NCBI RefSeq assembly: GCF_030036535.1
Contig: NZ_CP080387.1
Span: 2,046,001-2,110,000 of the forward strand
Reading direction: 5' to 3'
Length of the DNA: 64,000 nt
DNA from: Agrobacterium cucumeris
Lineage (GTDB): Bacteria; Pseudomonadota; Alphaproteobacteria; Rhizobiales; Rhizobiaceae
The position numbers were made by a program, and so were the translations under genes. Shown here one piece after another: positions 1-7,950 of this stretch (position 1 is the first letter of the stretch; every line of letters begins with the position of its first letter). The notes under the pieces were generated by a model. That model worked only from the letters and a program-made list of their open reading frames with translations, had not been told where the DNA came from and did not search any database.

Positions 1-681
1 AAGGGCGGCACGCCCGGCCTCTACCTCATCAACCTGAAGGACGGCGAACGCACCTTCAGCTATTGGCGCAATGCCGCCGCCGCAAGACAGCTGGCCGCCG
101 ACGCGGATCACCTGCGCCGAACAGTGGAAAGCGCTGACGTCATCTATTTCTCCGGCATCACCCTCGCCATCCTCGCCTCCGCCCATGATGTCGATACGTT
201 TCTGGCCGAGCTTCGCCGCGCCAGGGCGGCGGGCAAGCCCGTGGTTTTCGATCCGAACATCCGCCCGCGCCTCTGGGCAGACAAGGACGTCATGCTCGAG
301 ACGATTTCCAACGGTGCACGCGCCGCAACACTTGTCATGCCGAGCTTTGATGACGAGGCCAGCCATTTCGGCGACGCCTCCGTGGAAGCCACCATCGACC
401 GTTACCGTTCCCTCGGCGTCGAAAACATCGTGGTGAAAGACGGCGCAAAGGGTGCGACACTCGATTTCGGCGGCAACCGCACCCATGCCCCGGCGGAAAA
501 GGCCGTGGAGGTGGTGGATACGACGAGCGCCGGCGACAGCTTCAACGGCGCCTTCCTTGCCCGTTATGTAGCCGGCAGCTCGCCACAGGAAGCCGCCGCC
601 TTTGCCGCAAGGGCAGCGGCAACCGTCATCGGCCACCACGGCGCGCTGATCAGCCCCGAACTGCTGCCGCTGGTCGGATAG
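1..681 (+). CDS. kdgK: 2-keto-3-deoxygluconate kinase, 3' part (PfkB family)
   Basis: The reading frame is open from the first base of the window, so the gene begins upstream and only its last 226 codons are visible. This is a PfkB/ribokinase-fold sugar kinase. The C-terminal PfkB signature DTTSAGDSFNGAF is present at 511-549 and contains the catalytic Asp of the GAGD-type anion hole (here SAGDS). The stretch GKPVVFDPNIRPRLW is typical of KDG kinases, which phosphorylate 2-keto-3-deoxygluconate in hexuronate catabolism and feed the Entner-Doudoroff pathway. It ends in TAG at 679-681. Other PfkB sugar kinases cannot be excluded because the N-terminal substrate-lid region is missing. Confidence 0.8.
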   Translation, partial: KGGTPGLYLINLKDGERTFSYWRNAAAARQLAADADHLRRTVESADVIYFSGITLAILASAHDVDTFLAELRRARAAGKPVVFDPNIRPRLWADKDVMLETISNGARAATLVMPSFDDEASHFGDASVEATIDRYRSLGVENIVVKDGAKGATLDFGGNRTHAPAEKAVEVVDTTSAGDSFNGAFLARYVAGSSPQEAAAFAARAAATVIGHHGALISPELLPLVG

Positions 682-727
682 GCCAGCAGGCTGCCCTGAA
701 AAGGGACGATATTGACAGTCATATGCC

Positions 728-762
728 CTGACATGATCCTGTAACACGCGCGCCGCATATAC
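728..762 (+). promoter_or_regulatory. PHO-box-like promoter of the glycosyltransferase gene
   Basis: Two heptamers CTGACAT (728-734) and CTGTAAC (739-745) lie 11 bp apart, as in PhoB boxes (consensus CTGTCAT-N4-CTGTCAY); a third related heptamer, CAGTCAT, lies just upstream at 716-722. A -10-like CATATA follows 11 bp after the box (757-762), the usual geometry when PhoB replaces the -35 element. The ATG lies about 60 bp downstream. The match is imperfect, so PhoB control is an inference. Confidence 0.5.
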
Positions 763-820
763 GGGCGGAAGCCGGGCAATGGGGATTCGCCTGCGCGCAG
801 ATGAGCAGGATCAGTGTTTC

Positions 821-1870
821 ATGACGAGAATCACGATTGTCACAGATGCCTGGCACCCGCAGGTCAACGGCGTGGTTCGCTCGATCGAGAACACCAATAC
901 CGAGCTGGCGCGGCTGGGTGTGGACGTGAACATGGTCACGCCCCAGAGTTTCTACAGCATTCCCTGCCCCACCTATCCGGAAATCCGCCTCTCCGTCGCC
1001 GGCTATCGCCGTGTCGCGGCGGAGATCGAAAAAAGCCAGCCCTCCTTCGTGCATATCGCCACCGAAGGGCCGCTGGGTTTTATGGCGCGGCGCTGGTGTG
1101 TGAAGAACCATATGCGGTTTTCCACCAGCTATCACACCCGCTTCCCGGAATATGTCGCGGCGCGTTTCCCGATCCCCGAAAGCTGGCTTTATGCCTTCGT
1201 GCGCTGGTTCCACAATGGCGGCAACACCTGCATGGTGGCGACCCCAAGCCTCGAGACCGAGCTGGAAGCGCGCGGCGTCAAGAACCTGAAGCGCTGGAGC
1301 CGGGGCATCGACGCCGAACTGTTCCATCCGCGCCCGAAAACCACACTGCCTTTTGATCTGCCAAGGCCGATCTTCATGACTGTCGGTCGTGTGGCGGTGG
1401 AGAAGAACCTGCCGGAATTTCTGGAACTCGACCTGCCCGGATCCAAGGTCGTCATCGGCGACGGCCCGGCCCGTCACGAATTGCAGGAAAAATATCCCGG
1501 CGTGCTGTTTACCGGCGTCAAGACCGGCGAAGAGCTGGCCGATGCCTATGCGCAGGCCGATGTCTTCGTTTTCCCCTCAAAAACCGACACTTTCGGCAAC
1601 ACCATTCTGGAAGCACTGGCAAGCGGTGTGCCCGTCGCCGCCTTCCCCGTCACCGGGCCGATCGATATCCTTGGCGGCAACCCGGCCGCCGGCGCGCTGG
1701 ATGACAATCTTCGCAATGCCTGTCTGGCGGCGCTGGATTGTTCGCCGCAGGAGGCCTTAGCGCTTTCAAAAAGCTACAGCTGGGAAAAGGCCTCACGGCA
1801 GTTCCTCGACAATGTCATCCATGCGGCAGGAAAATCCCTGCCGCTTCTGTCGCGTTCACAGCTTGCCTGA
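821..1870 (+). CDS. GT-B glycosyltransferase (GT4), probable diacylglycerol glycosyltransferase Agt
   Basis: The product is a 349-residue GT4-type retaining glycosyltransferase. The N-terminal domain opens with TDAWHPQVNGVVRSI, typical of the MgtA/PimB-like and diacylglycerol-glycosyltransferase group. The C-terminal nucleotide-sugar domain has VIGDGP and the E-x7-E region in FGNTILEALASGVP. The ATG at 821 is preferred over the frame's first ATG at 779 because the family begins close to MTRITIVTDAW. In A. tumefaciens a GT4 enzyme (Agt) makes glucosyl- and glucuronosyl-diacylglycerol under phosphate starvation, and the PHO-box-like promoter here and the position some 50 genes from chvE fit that gene. 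Substrate assignment is inference from family, promoter and position. No membrane segment is evident, which suits a peripheral inner-membrane enzyme. Confidence 0.75.
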   Translation: MTRITIVTDAWHPQVNGVVRSIENTNTELARLGVDVNMVTPQSFYSIPCPTYPEIRLSVAGYRRVAAEIEKSQPSFVHIATEGPLGFMARRWCVKNHMRFSTSYHTRFPEYVAARFPIPESWLYAFVRWFHNGGNTCMVATPSLETELEARGVKNLKRWSRGIDAELFHPRPKTTLPFDLPRPIFMTVGRVAVEKNLPEFLELDLPGSKVVIGDGPARHELQEKYPGVLFTGVKTGEELADAYAQADVFVFPSKTDTFGNTILEALASGVPVAAFPVTGPIDILGGNPAAGALDDNLRNACLAALDCSPQEALALSKSYSWEKASRQFLDNVIHAAGKSLPLLSRSQLA

Positions 1871-1899
1871 AGGCAAGCACATTCCCCATTTTTTTTTGC
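1861..1899 (+). terminator. Rho-independent-like terminator after the glycosyltransferase gene
   Basis: A GCTTGCC/GGCAAGC hairpin with a TGAA loop overlaps the stop codon (TGA 1868-1870). A run of nine T follows about 12 bases later. Confidence 0.6.
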
Positions 1900-2044
1900 G
1901 CAGGGCCAGTGGACGAAACATGACGGGAATGTCACAAGGCGATCAGGACGCGACTGCCGTTATCTTTAGAACGGGGTCGGGCTGCTGATTGACGTCAGGC
2001 GGTTGCCGCGAGATTACGCTGGCCGTCCTATTTCCCGATAATAC

Positions 2045-2680
2045 TCAGCCGCCCCCTTGAGATGCGCTTCCGGGTAAAGGAAGAAGCTCTTTTTGCTGGG
2101 CTGCGCACCAATCATTGATCTTCTCGACAATTTGCATCGGCGCCATCGGCAGGGCGCTGTTGGGGATGACAACCACCGTTCCGTGAAAAACCAGCACCAG
2201 ACTGTCCGGCGGCGTGAGTGCGAGATGATAACGCGCCCAGCTCAATTGCACGGTGTCCAGTCGTGTGATCTGCTTAAAGCCATCGGGCCCGATTTCGATC
2301 TGCGAGTGCGGCGAATACATGCGCTCGTGCGCGATATTCCAGTGTGCCAAAACCTCGTAATAGGATTTCGCCTCCCGTCTCGCGCCCTGCCAGATAATGT
2401 ACCAGACGACGAGGGCCACAAATGGTGCAGGGGCAAACACCCAATAACCGACCACCGGCCAGACACCCGGGAACCATGGCAGGCTTAGGGAATAGATAAA
2501 ACCGGCCGCCAGTCCCGCAAATATCGACAGCTTCACTCTTGCCGAGGCAAGATGGCGCGTCCAGGACCTGTCGAGAATCATGCCGTAATTTTCATAGGCC
2601 TGATGTTGATAGCCGTGGACATAGTCGGGGACATGTTTCGGATCAGGCGTGAAGCTTATTGAAATCGTTTCATCGGCCAT
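2045..2680 (-). CDS. YcxB-like two-helix membrane protein, function unknown
   Basis: The product is a 211-residue protein. An N-terminal soluble stretch (about 1-45) is followed by two hydrophobic segments: about 49-71, around FAGLAAGFIYSLSLPWFPGVW, and about 75-95. The C-terminal domain contains IEIGPDGFKQITRLDTVQLSWARY and resembles the YcxB-like C-terminal domain found in many uncharacterised inner-membrane proteins. It is transcribed away from the glycosyltransferase gene and shares no operon with it. Nothing in the sequence gives an enzymatic role. Confidence 0.6.
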   Translation of the reverse strand: MADETISISFTPDPKHVPDYVHGYQHQAYENYGMILDRSWTRHLASARVKLSIFAGLAAGFIYSLSLPWFPGVWPVVGYWVFAPAPFVALVVWYIIWQGARREAKSYYEVLAHWNIAHERMYSPHSQIEIGPDGFKQITRLDTVQLSWARYHLALTPPDSLVLVFHGTVVVIPNSALPMAPMQIVEKINDWCAAQQKELLPLPGSASQGGG

Positions 2681-2700
2681 AGGAGCACGTCATCCAGTCC

Positions 2701-2725
2701 CTGTGCAGTTTAAACTGCGTAACAG
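2701..2725. promoter_or_regulatory. Palindrome upstream of the YcxB-like gene
   Basis: A perfect 14-bp palindrome GCAGTTTAAACTGC (2705-2718) is flanked by CTGT and ACAG. It lies 25 bp upstream of the minus-strand start codon at 2680. It could be an operator, but no partner is known. Confidence 0.3.
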
Positions 2726-2800
2726 GGTTGCCCTTATAAATCAAAAGACCTTTCGCCGCCGAAACCTCTGGGGATCAACGCCGTGCGGCGAAACCTGTCT

Positions 2801-3409
2801 TCACCATGCTCCGGTAAGCATTTGCCCGGAAAGCGGTACAGTTCGCGGCTTGCCGTCCTTGTCAACCATCGAGAGCGATGCAGACATCTGCTTTGGCGAT
2901 TTGCGGAACCAGCTGGCGGCGACGCTCGCCATATCGCCAAGCATGGCGTGGCTGTGCCAGTCGGCGAACCGTCTTGCCGTCGCTTCTGCTTCTGAACGGT
3001 AGAAGAAATCACCGGAGTGTCCGAGATCATTGATCGATGCCGCCATTACAGCAAGCGGCCGCTGAAACATCTTCGGCGGCACGGACAGTTCCCGCGCGCC
3101 ATCTGAAAAAGCCGGCGCCATGAAATCAATCGCCCAGCCATCAGCCTCGACCCAGCAATGGAAATTCTCGCCAGCACCCGTCACGTAACCATCATCGCGG
3201 TGATCCGCAAACAGCAGGACCTTTCCACCGAGATTATAGGCGGCAAGCCCGCCCTTCGGCACAGCCTTGACCTTGTAATGCTGTTTGAGGATGAAAGCGC
3301 CGAAGGTACTGAAATACATCGAGGCCGAGGCGGGATCGGCGTTCTGGCTGATGAGCAGGCTGTTGATGACCCGGTAAATCCGGTGATAGTCGGTCTGCTT
3401 GATCAGCAT
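2801..3409 (-). CDS. DUF2026-like protein
   Basis: The product is 202 residues long and has no signal peptide or membrane segment. It begins MLIKQTDYHRIYRVINSLL and contains GAGENFHCWVEADGWAIDFMAP. That stretch recalls the Cys/His/Asp arrangement of papain- and transglutaminase-like folds (HCWVE, then DFMAP), but no catalytic role is established. I recognise it only as the DUF2026-type hypothetical family. It stands alone between the YcxB-like gene and a RIME element. Confidence 0.55.
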   Translation of the reverse strand: MLIKQTDYHRIYRVINSLLISQNADPASASMYFSTFGAFILKQHYKVKAVPKGGLAAYNLGGKVLLFADHRDDGYVTGAGENFHCWVEADGWAIDFMAPAFSDGARELSVPPKMFQRPLAVMAASINDLGHSGDFFYRSEAEATARRFADWHSHAMLGDMASVAASWFRKSPKQMSASLSMVDKDGKPRTVPLSGQMLTGAW

Positions 3410-3457
3410 GGTTTTTTACTCTTCAAAACAAGGCGTTGGATGAGCGTCAGCCGCCTG

Positions 3458-3569
3458 TTTCTTCTCCCCGAGGGGGAGAAGTCCGCGGCAGCGGGATGAG
3501 GGGGCGAGGGTCGAGATATGCGGAGAGGTTGCCCCTTCGGGCCACCTTCTCCCCGATGGGGAGAAGAAA
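3458..3569. repeat. RIME-like palindromic element, copy 1
   Basis: The element is about 112 bp and is bounded by two hairpins of the form CTTCTCCCCG-N-GGGGAGAAG (3461-3481 and 3546-3566). The inner arms are GATGAGGGGGCGAGGGT and GGGCCACC. It lies between the DUF2026-like gene and der. The architecture matches the Rhizobium intergenic mosaic element (RIME1) type, and four more copies occur in this window. Confidence 0.8.
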
Positions 3570-3594
3570 GACGCGGCGACCCTTCACGTCAAAA

Positions 3595-5025
3595 TCAACG
3601 CCGCTTCTTCGCCTTGTTCTCGAACGGATTGTCCGAGCCGCGATAATGCACGCGGATCGGCACGCCCGGCATGTCGAAATCCTTGCGCAGGCCGTTCACC
3701 AGATAACGCGTATAGCTCTCCGGAATGGCTTCCGGGCGGGTGCACGAGATCATGAAGGCCGGCGGGCGGGCCTTGACCTGCGTCATATATTTCAGCTTCA
3801 GGCGACGGCCGGAAACGGCCGGCGGCGGATGCTGCGTGGTCTGCCCATCCAGCCAGCGGTTGAGCCTGGCGGTCGAGATACGGCGGTTCCAGACCTTGTC
3901 CGTATCGATGATGCTCTGCATCAGCCGGTCGAGGCCATAACCCGTCTGGCCGGAGATCGGCACGGCGCGAATGCCGCGCGCCTGCGGCAGCAGCCGCTCG
4001 GTCTTTTCCCGCAGATCGGCCAGATAGGCCTGCGGGTCTTCAACCAGATCCCACTTGTTGAAGGCGAGCACGGCGGCGCGGCCTTCGCGAATGACGAGAT
4101 CGACCAGTTGCAGATCCTGCTTTTCGAACGGGATGGTGCTGTCGAACACAATCACCACCGTCTCGGCAAAACGGATGGAGCGCAGCGAATCCGCCACCGA
4201 GAGCTTTTCCAGCTTCTCCGTAACCTTGGCCTTGCGGCGCATGCCGGCCGTATCGAACATCTTGATGGTGCGGCCGCGCCAGTCCCATTCAACCGAAATA
4301 CTGTCGCGGGTAATGCCGGCTTCCGGGCCGGTCAGCAGCCGGTCTTCGCCGAGGAAACGGTTGATGAGCGTCGACTTGCCCGCATTCGGTCGACCGATAA
4401 TGGCGACGCGCAGCGGCTTGGTCTCGTCATAGACGGGCTCTTCCTCTTCCTCTTCCTCGCTGCCGGGTTCAGTGCGCGGCAGAACGATATCCGTCTCCGC
4501 CTCATCCACTTCAGGCGGGAAGGCGGCGTCTTCGCCGATCGCCGCAACGATGGCGTCGCGCAGGTCGATCATGCCCTGACCGTGTTCGGCCGAGATCGGG
4601 CAAGGCTCGCCAAGACCGAGCGTAAAGGCATCATAGAAACCGGCGTCAGAACCGCGCGCTTCGGACTTGTTGGCCACCAGCACGACAGGCTTGCCGCGAC
4701 GGCGCAGCATTTCGCCCAGTGTCTCGTCGGCGGGCGTCAGCCCGGCCTTGGCGTCAACCACGAACAGCGTCACATCGGCTTCATCAATCGCCGCTTCCGT
4801 TTGCGCCCACATGCGGCCCTGAAGCGTTTCCGGCCCGGATTGCTCCAGACCGGCGGTATCGATGATGGTGAAACGCAGATCGACAAGCTTCGCGTCGCCG
4901 GGGCGGCGGTCGCGGGTCACGCCTGGCGTATCGTCCACCAGCGCCAGCTTCTTTCCGACCAGACGGTTGAAAAGCGTGGACTTGCCGACATTGGGGCGCC
5001 CGACTATGGCGACGGTGAAGCTCAT
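3595..5025 (-). CDS. der: Ribosome-assembly GTPase Der (EngA)
   Basis: The product is a 476-residue tandem GTPase. G domain 1 has GRPNVGKS at residues 9-16, DTAG and NKSE; the last replaces NKxD, as in many alphaproteobacterial Der proteins. An acidic EEEEEE linker at about 196-203 leads to G domain 2, with [16 protein letters not shown] and NKWD. The C-terminal KH-like domain ends in a basic tail, [11 protein letters not shown]. Der acts in maturation of the 50S subunit and is essential in most bacteria. The length is normal for alphaproteobacteria and the start [14 protein letters not shown] is unambiguous. Confidence 0.97.
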   Translation of the reverse strand: MSFTVAIVGRPNVGKSTLFNRLVGKKLALVDDTPGVTRDRRPGDAKLVDLRFTIIDTAGLEQSGPETLQGRMWAQTEAAIDEADVTLFVVDAKAGLTPADETLGEMLRRRGKPVVLVANKSEARGSDAGFYDAFTLGLGEPCPISAEHGQGMIDLRDAIVAAIGEDAAFPPEVDEAETDIVLPRTEPGSEEEEEEEPVYDETKPLRVAIIGRPNAGKSTLINRFLGEDRLLTGPEAGITRDSISVEWDWRGRTIKMFDTAGMRRKAKVTEKLEKLSVADSLRSIRFAETVVIVFDSTIPFEKQDLQLVDLVIREGRAAVLAFNKWDLVEDPQAYLADLREKTERLLPQARGIRAVPISGQTGYGLDRLMQSIIDTDKVWNRRISTARLNRWLDGQTTQHPPPAVSGRRLKLKYMTQVKARPPAFMISCTRPEAIPESYTRYLVNGLRKDFDMPGVPIRVHYRGSDNPFENKAKKRR

Positions 5026-5051
5026 TGTTGTCTGTTCCTTAGAGCAAGTCT

Positions 5052-5076
5052 GCCCAAAACGTTACCTGTTTTGGGC
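5052..5076. terminator. Hairpin between the TPR gene and der
   Basis: A perfect inverted repeat GCCCAAAAC/GTTTTGGGC with a 7-nt loop lies between the end of the upstream TPR gene (5157) and the start of der (5025). There is no T tract on the minus strand, so it may be a weak attenuator or an operator rather than a true terminator. Confidence 0.35.
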
Positions 5077-5156
5077 AAAAGACATGCGTAAAATAATCAG
5101 TTGGATCGCTTTGGCAATGCGAAGAAATGCCGGGCGATGGCTCGGGATAAGCGGCT

Positions 5157-5828
5157 TTAAGCAGCTTTGCCCGAAGCGGTGATATTGTCGAGCATGATCT
5201 GCGCACGGCTCGTCACGTTGCGCGGTGCCTGCGTGTCGTTGACGATCTGCTCGAACCATTGTTTGGCCTTGACGAAATCGCCGGCCTTGTAGGCGGCAAG
5301 TCCGAGAGCCTCACGGGCCGAGGCCCGCATGGTCTGGCCTTCGGCGCTCAAAGGCTCGGCCAGTGCAACCACCTGATCATAGGTGCCGTTGTCCACCAGC
5401 AACCAGGCCGCGCGCACCTTTGCCGTGTCGCGGAAGACCTGCGGTGCAGATGTGTCGTTGCCAATGGCGGTGAAGGCGGCGATGGCGCCGGCCGCATCAC
5501 CCTTCTGCGACAGCAGCGTGGCCGAGCGGAACTTCGCCAGCACCGGATAATTGCCATGACCGGAGGTTTCGAGATCGGCAAAAGCCTTCAGCGCCTCATC
5601 CGTCTTGTTTTCGGAAGCAAGCGTCAGCGCCGCAAGGAACTGGTCGCCGGAATTGGAAGCGCGGCTGGTGTTCCAGTATTCGTAAATGCCGGCGCCGGCG
5701 GCACCGAGAACCACGAGAACGGCGGCGCCCGCAACCACGATACCGTAACGGCCCCAGAAGCGCGACAGCTGCTCGGAGCGGATCTGCTCGTTCACTTCGC
5801 GGATAAAGGTATCATTTTCGTTTGCCAT
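5157..5828 (-). CDS. Tetratricopeptide-repeat membrane protein (YfgM-like)
   Basis: The product has 223 residues when started at the ATG at 5828, which has GGAG about 10 bases upstream; the longer open frame to 5930 lacks such a site. It has a cytoplasmic N-terminus (MANENDTFIREVNEQIRSEQL), one transmembrane helix (around VVAGAAVLVVLGAAGAGIYEYW), then a periplasmic alpha-helical region with TPR-like repeats rich in A and L. This is the YfgM/DUF2133-type layout. In E. coli YfgM is an accessory factor at the Sec translocon and sits beside bamB and der. The position just upstream of der agrees, although no bamB-like gene lies between them here. Confidence 0.75.
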   Translation of the reverse strand: MANENDTFIREVNEQIRSEQLSRFWGRYGIVVAGAAVLVVLGAAGAGIYEYWNTSRASNSGDQFLAALTLASENKTDEALKAFADLETSGHGNYPVLAKFRSATLLSQKGDAAGAIAAFTAIGNDTSAPQVFRDTAKVRAAWLLVDNGTYDQVVALAEPLSAEGQTMRASAREALGLAAYKAGDFVKAKQWFEQIVNDTQAPRNVTSRAQIMLDNITASGKAA

Positions 5829-5983
5829 CAAATTCTCCGTTACCCGCGCGGAGATCGTCGCCGATCCATCCGTCCGCGGACATACCAAGCCGCTTACCCG
5901 GGCAAGCACAAGCGTGGCCGACCGGGTCATGGTCGGCCTTCTAGCCTATTTTGCCTGATATGTAAGGGGGAAACGTTGATTTC

Positions 5984-6568
5984 CTACATCGCGATCGGCT
6001 GAACGCCGATCAACCATTCGTGCAGTTTCAGGATGAAAGCCCCCCAGAGAACGATGCCGCCGACAATGGCCACCACATCATAACGGCCCGAGACGAAGGG
6101 ACGGAGCACTTTTTCGCCCGCCCTTTCCCGCCGCTTCAGCGAAATGCGCATCACCACACCCCAGGCAAGGAAGGATGCAAAAAGCAGGATCGAAGAGGTT
6201 TCGCCATTCGCCAGAAGATGGGCGAGCGCCCAGATCTTGACGGAGAGAATGAGCGGATGCTTCGTCTTCACCGCGATGTTGCCAGCCGGTATGAGGCTGG
6301 CGATAAGACAGATCATCGCCGGCAGCATCAGCGTCACGGCAAGATGGCTCGTCCAGACCGGCGGATACCACAACATGCCCGTCTCCTGCCGGGCTTCCCC
6401 AAAGGCATAGATGACGAGGCCGAGCGTGATGAGGCTGGCGACGGAATAAAGCCCCTTGAAAGGACCTTCACCCAGCTTCGCGATCATTCGCGCGCGAAAT
6501 TGCGGCGCAAACACCTTCAAAAGATGCGTCAGGAAAAACAAGGCAAGACAGAGTACGAGAAAAAGCAT
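5984..6568 (-). CDS. NnrU family integral membrane protein
   Basis: The product has 194 residues and five to six hydrophobic helices. It starts MLFLVLCLALFFLTHLLKVF and carries the family stretch KTKHPLILSVKIWALAHLLANG. NnrU-type proteins are associated with nitrite/nitric oxide metabolism in some rhizobia, but many family members, including isomerase-related ones, are found away from denitrification genes. No denitrification genes flank it here, so its role is open. It is a single-gene unit upstream of the TPR gene on the same strand. Confidence 0.75.
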   Translation of the reverse strand: MLFLVLCLALFFLTHLLKVFAPQFRARMIAKLGEGPFKGLYSVASLITLGLVIYAFGEARQETGMLWYPPVWTSHLAVTLMLPAMICLIASLIPAGNIAVKTKHPLILSVKIWALAHLLANGETSSILLFASFLAWGVVMRISLKRRERAGEKVLRPFVSGRYDVVAIVGGIVLWGAFILKLHEWLIGVQPIAM

Positions 6569-6719
6569 GGAACACGGTCCCCCGGTGGATCGGAACGCGG
6601 CCCTATCACCGCGAGGCAGAACAGGAATTAGGCTGAAAGACGTAAAAAAGCCAGACTATTCAAAGCTTCGCCTTATTCCACCCGCAAAAGGCCACGGTGT
6701 ATCATATGACGGATGACTG

Positions 6720-7703
6720 ATGTTTCGCCCATTTGCCGCTTTTTCCCTGTCGCTTCTCGCCGCCCTGCCCGCTTTTGCCGAAAATACGGAAAAGCCGAAG
6801 CAGCTTGTCATCGTGTCCTTTGACGGTGCGGGCGACAATACGCTGTGGGAAAGAAGCCGCGCGACGGCGAAGGAAGTCGGCGCGCATTTCACCTATTTTC
6901 TCGCCTGCACGCTGGTCATGGACCGCAAGACCAGCGCCAAGACCTATCAGGGTCCGGGCCAGAAGGCCGGTCGCTCCAATGTCGGTTTCGGCCAGTCACC
7001 GGAAGAGGTGGAGACGCGGCTCAGAAACATCTGGGCCGCCTATCGTGAAGGTAACGAGATCGGCAACCACACCTGCGGCCATTTCGATGGAGGCCAATGG
7101 ACCGCCGAACAATGGGATGGCGAATTCACCACCTTCACCAGCACGCTGGAAAATGCCTGGCAGATGATCGGCAAGAAGGGCGAGGAGCCCGAAGGCTGGC
7201 GCAACATGGTGAAGAACATCAACGGTTTCCGTGCGCCCTATCTGTCGCAGGGACCGGCACTGACCACCGCCCAGAAAAAACACGGCTTCGTTTACGATGC
7301 CACCAGCATCACCAAGGGGCCGGAATGGCCGGCGGAGCGCGACGGCATCGAGCATTTCGGCCTGCCGCTCATTCCCGAAGGGCCGGGCAACCGCCCCATC
7401 ATTGCCATGGACTACAATCTCTTCATCCGCCATTCCATCGGCATCGAGACGCCGGATCGCGCCAGGGAATTTGAAGACCGCGCCTATACGGCCTTCCGCA
7501 ATGCTTTCGACAGACAATACAATGGCGAGCGCATTCCGCTGCAGATGGGCTTTCATTTCGTGAAGATGAATGGCGGCGCCTATTGGAACGCCTATGAGCG
7601 CCTGCTGCGCGAAGTCTGCCGGAAAGACGATGTCGCCTGCGTGAGTTATGCTGAGGCCATGCCGATGATCGAGGCGCGGAAGAAGCAGAAAACCGAGGGG
7701 TAA
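6720..7703 (+). CDS. Secreted polysaccharide deacetylase-like protein (NodB homology fold)
   Basis: The product has 327 residues with an N-terminal signal peptide (about 1-21, ending ALPAFA). NodB-fold landmarks are visible. IVSFDGAGDN takes the place of the usual TFDDG motif. EIGNHTCGHF supplies the His-x3-His metal-binding motif. FRAPYLS resembles motif 3. The motif 1 change (FDGAGD) means the metal site differs from standard chitin or peptidoglycan deacetylases, so the substrate is uncertain. It is probably periplasmic and stands alone between divergent and convergent neighbours. Confidence 0.75.
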   Translation: MFRPFAAFSLSLLAALPAFAENTEKPKQLVIVSFDGAGDNTLWERSRATAKEVGAHFTYFLACTLVMDRKTSAKTYQGPGQKAGRSNVGFGQSPEEVETRLRNIWAAYREGNEIGNHTCGHFDGGQWTAEQWDGEFTTFTSTLENAWQMIGKKGEEPEGWRNMVKNINGFRAPYLSQGPALTTAQKKHGFVYDATSITKGPEWPAERDGIEHFGLPLIPEGPGNRPIIAMDYNLFIRHSIGIETPDRAREFEDRAYTAFRNAFDRQYNGERIPLQMGFHFVKMNGGAYWNAYERLLREVCRKDDVACVSYAEAMPMIEARKKQKTEG

Positions 7704-7752
7704 ACTTCCTCACACTCTCCGTTTCGTGACAAAGGTCGAATACCTCTCCTCC

Positions 7753-7863
7753 GTCATGCCGGGCTCGACCCGGCATCCAGCCACGGCGCGTCTGCGCCGT
7801 GACAAGAGCCTTTTGCGATCAAGGACTTGATCGCGCTGGACCCCGGATCAAGTCCGGGGTGAC
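7753..7863. repeat. Intergenic mosaic repeat built of nested palindromes
   Basis: Consecutive inverted repeats are visible: ATGCCGGGCTCGACCCGGCAT, CACGGCGCGTCTGCGCCGTG, GCGATCAAGGACTTGATCGC and CCCCGGATCAAGTCCGGGG. The outer ends GTCATGCC and GGGGTGAC mirror each other. It lies between the deacetylase gene and bacA, which converge on it, and is distinct from the RIME elements. Confidence 0.65.
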
Positions 7864-7923
7864 GACGTGCGGATGAGGCAGTTCATCAAACACATCGTCT
7901 CCGTAGAACGTGCTCAAGACCTG

Positions 7924-7950
7924 AAGGCGGCCAATCGACCGCCTTTTCTC
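7924..7950. terminator. Hairpin at the 3' end of bacA
   Basis: An AAGGCGG/CCGCCTT stem with an 8-nt loop lies directly beyond the bacA stop codon. The T-rich flank (TTTTCTC) is on the plus-strand side, so it would end plus-strand transcripts better than bacA itself. Confidence 0.4.

Noticed and set aside
3436..5091. A 551-codon open frame on the plus strand over der
   Set aside because: It is the antisense shadow of der. Composition is Arg/His-rich without any domain, and the minus-strand GTPase motifs are decisive.
7750..7865. A CRISPR array or integron site
   Set aside because: The repeats are palindromic and differ from each other; there are no regular spacers and no cas or integrase genes.
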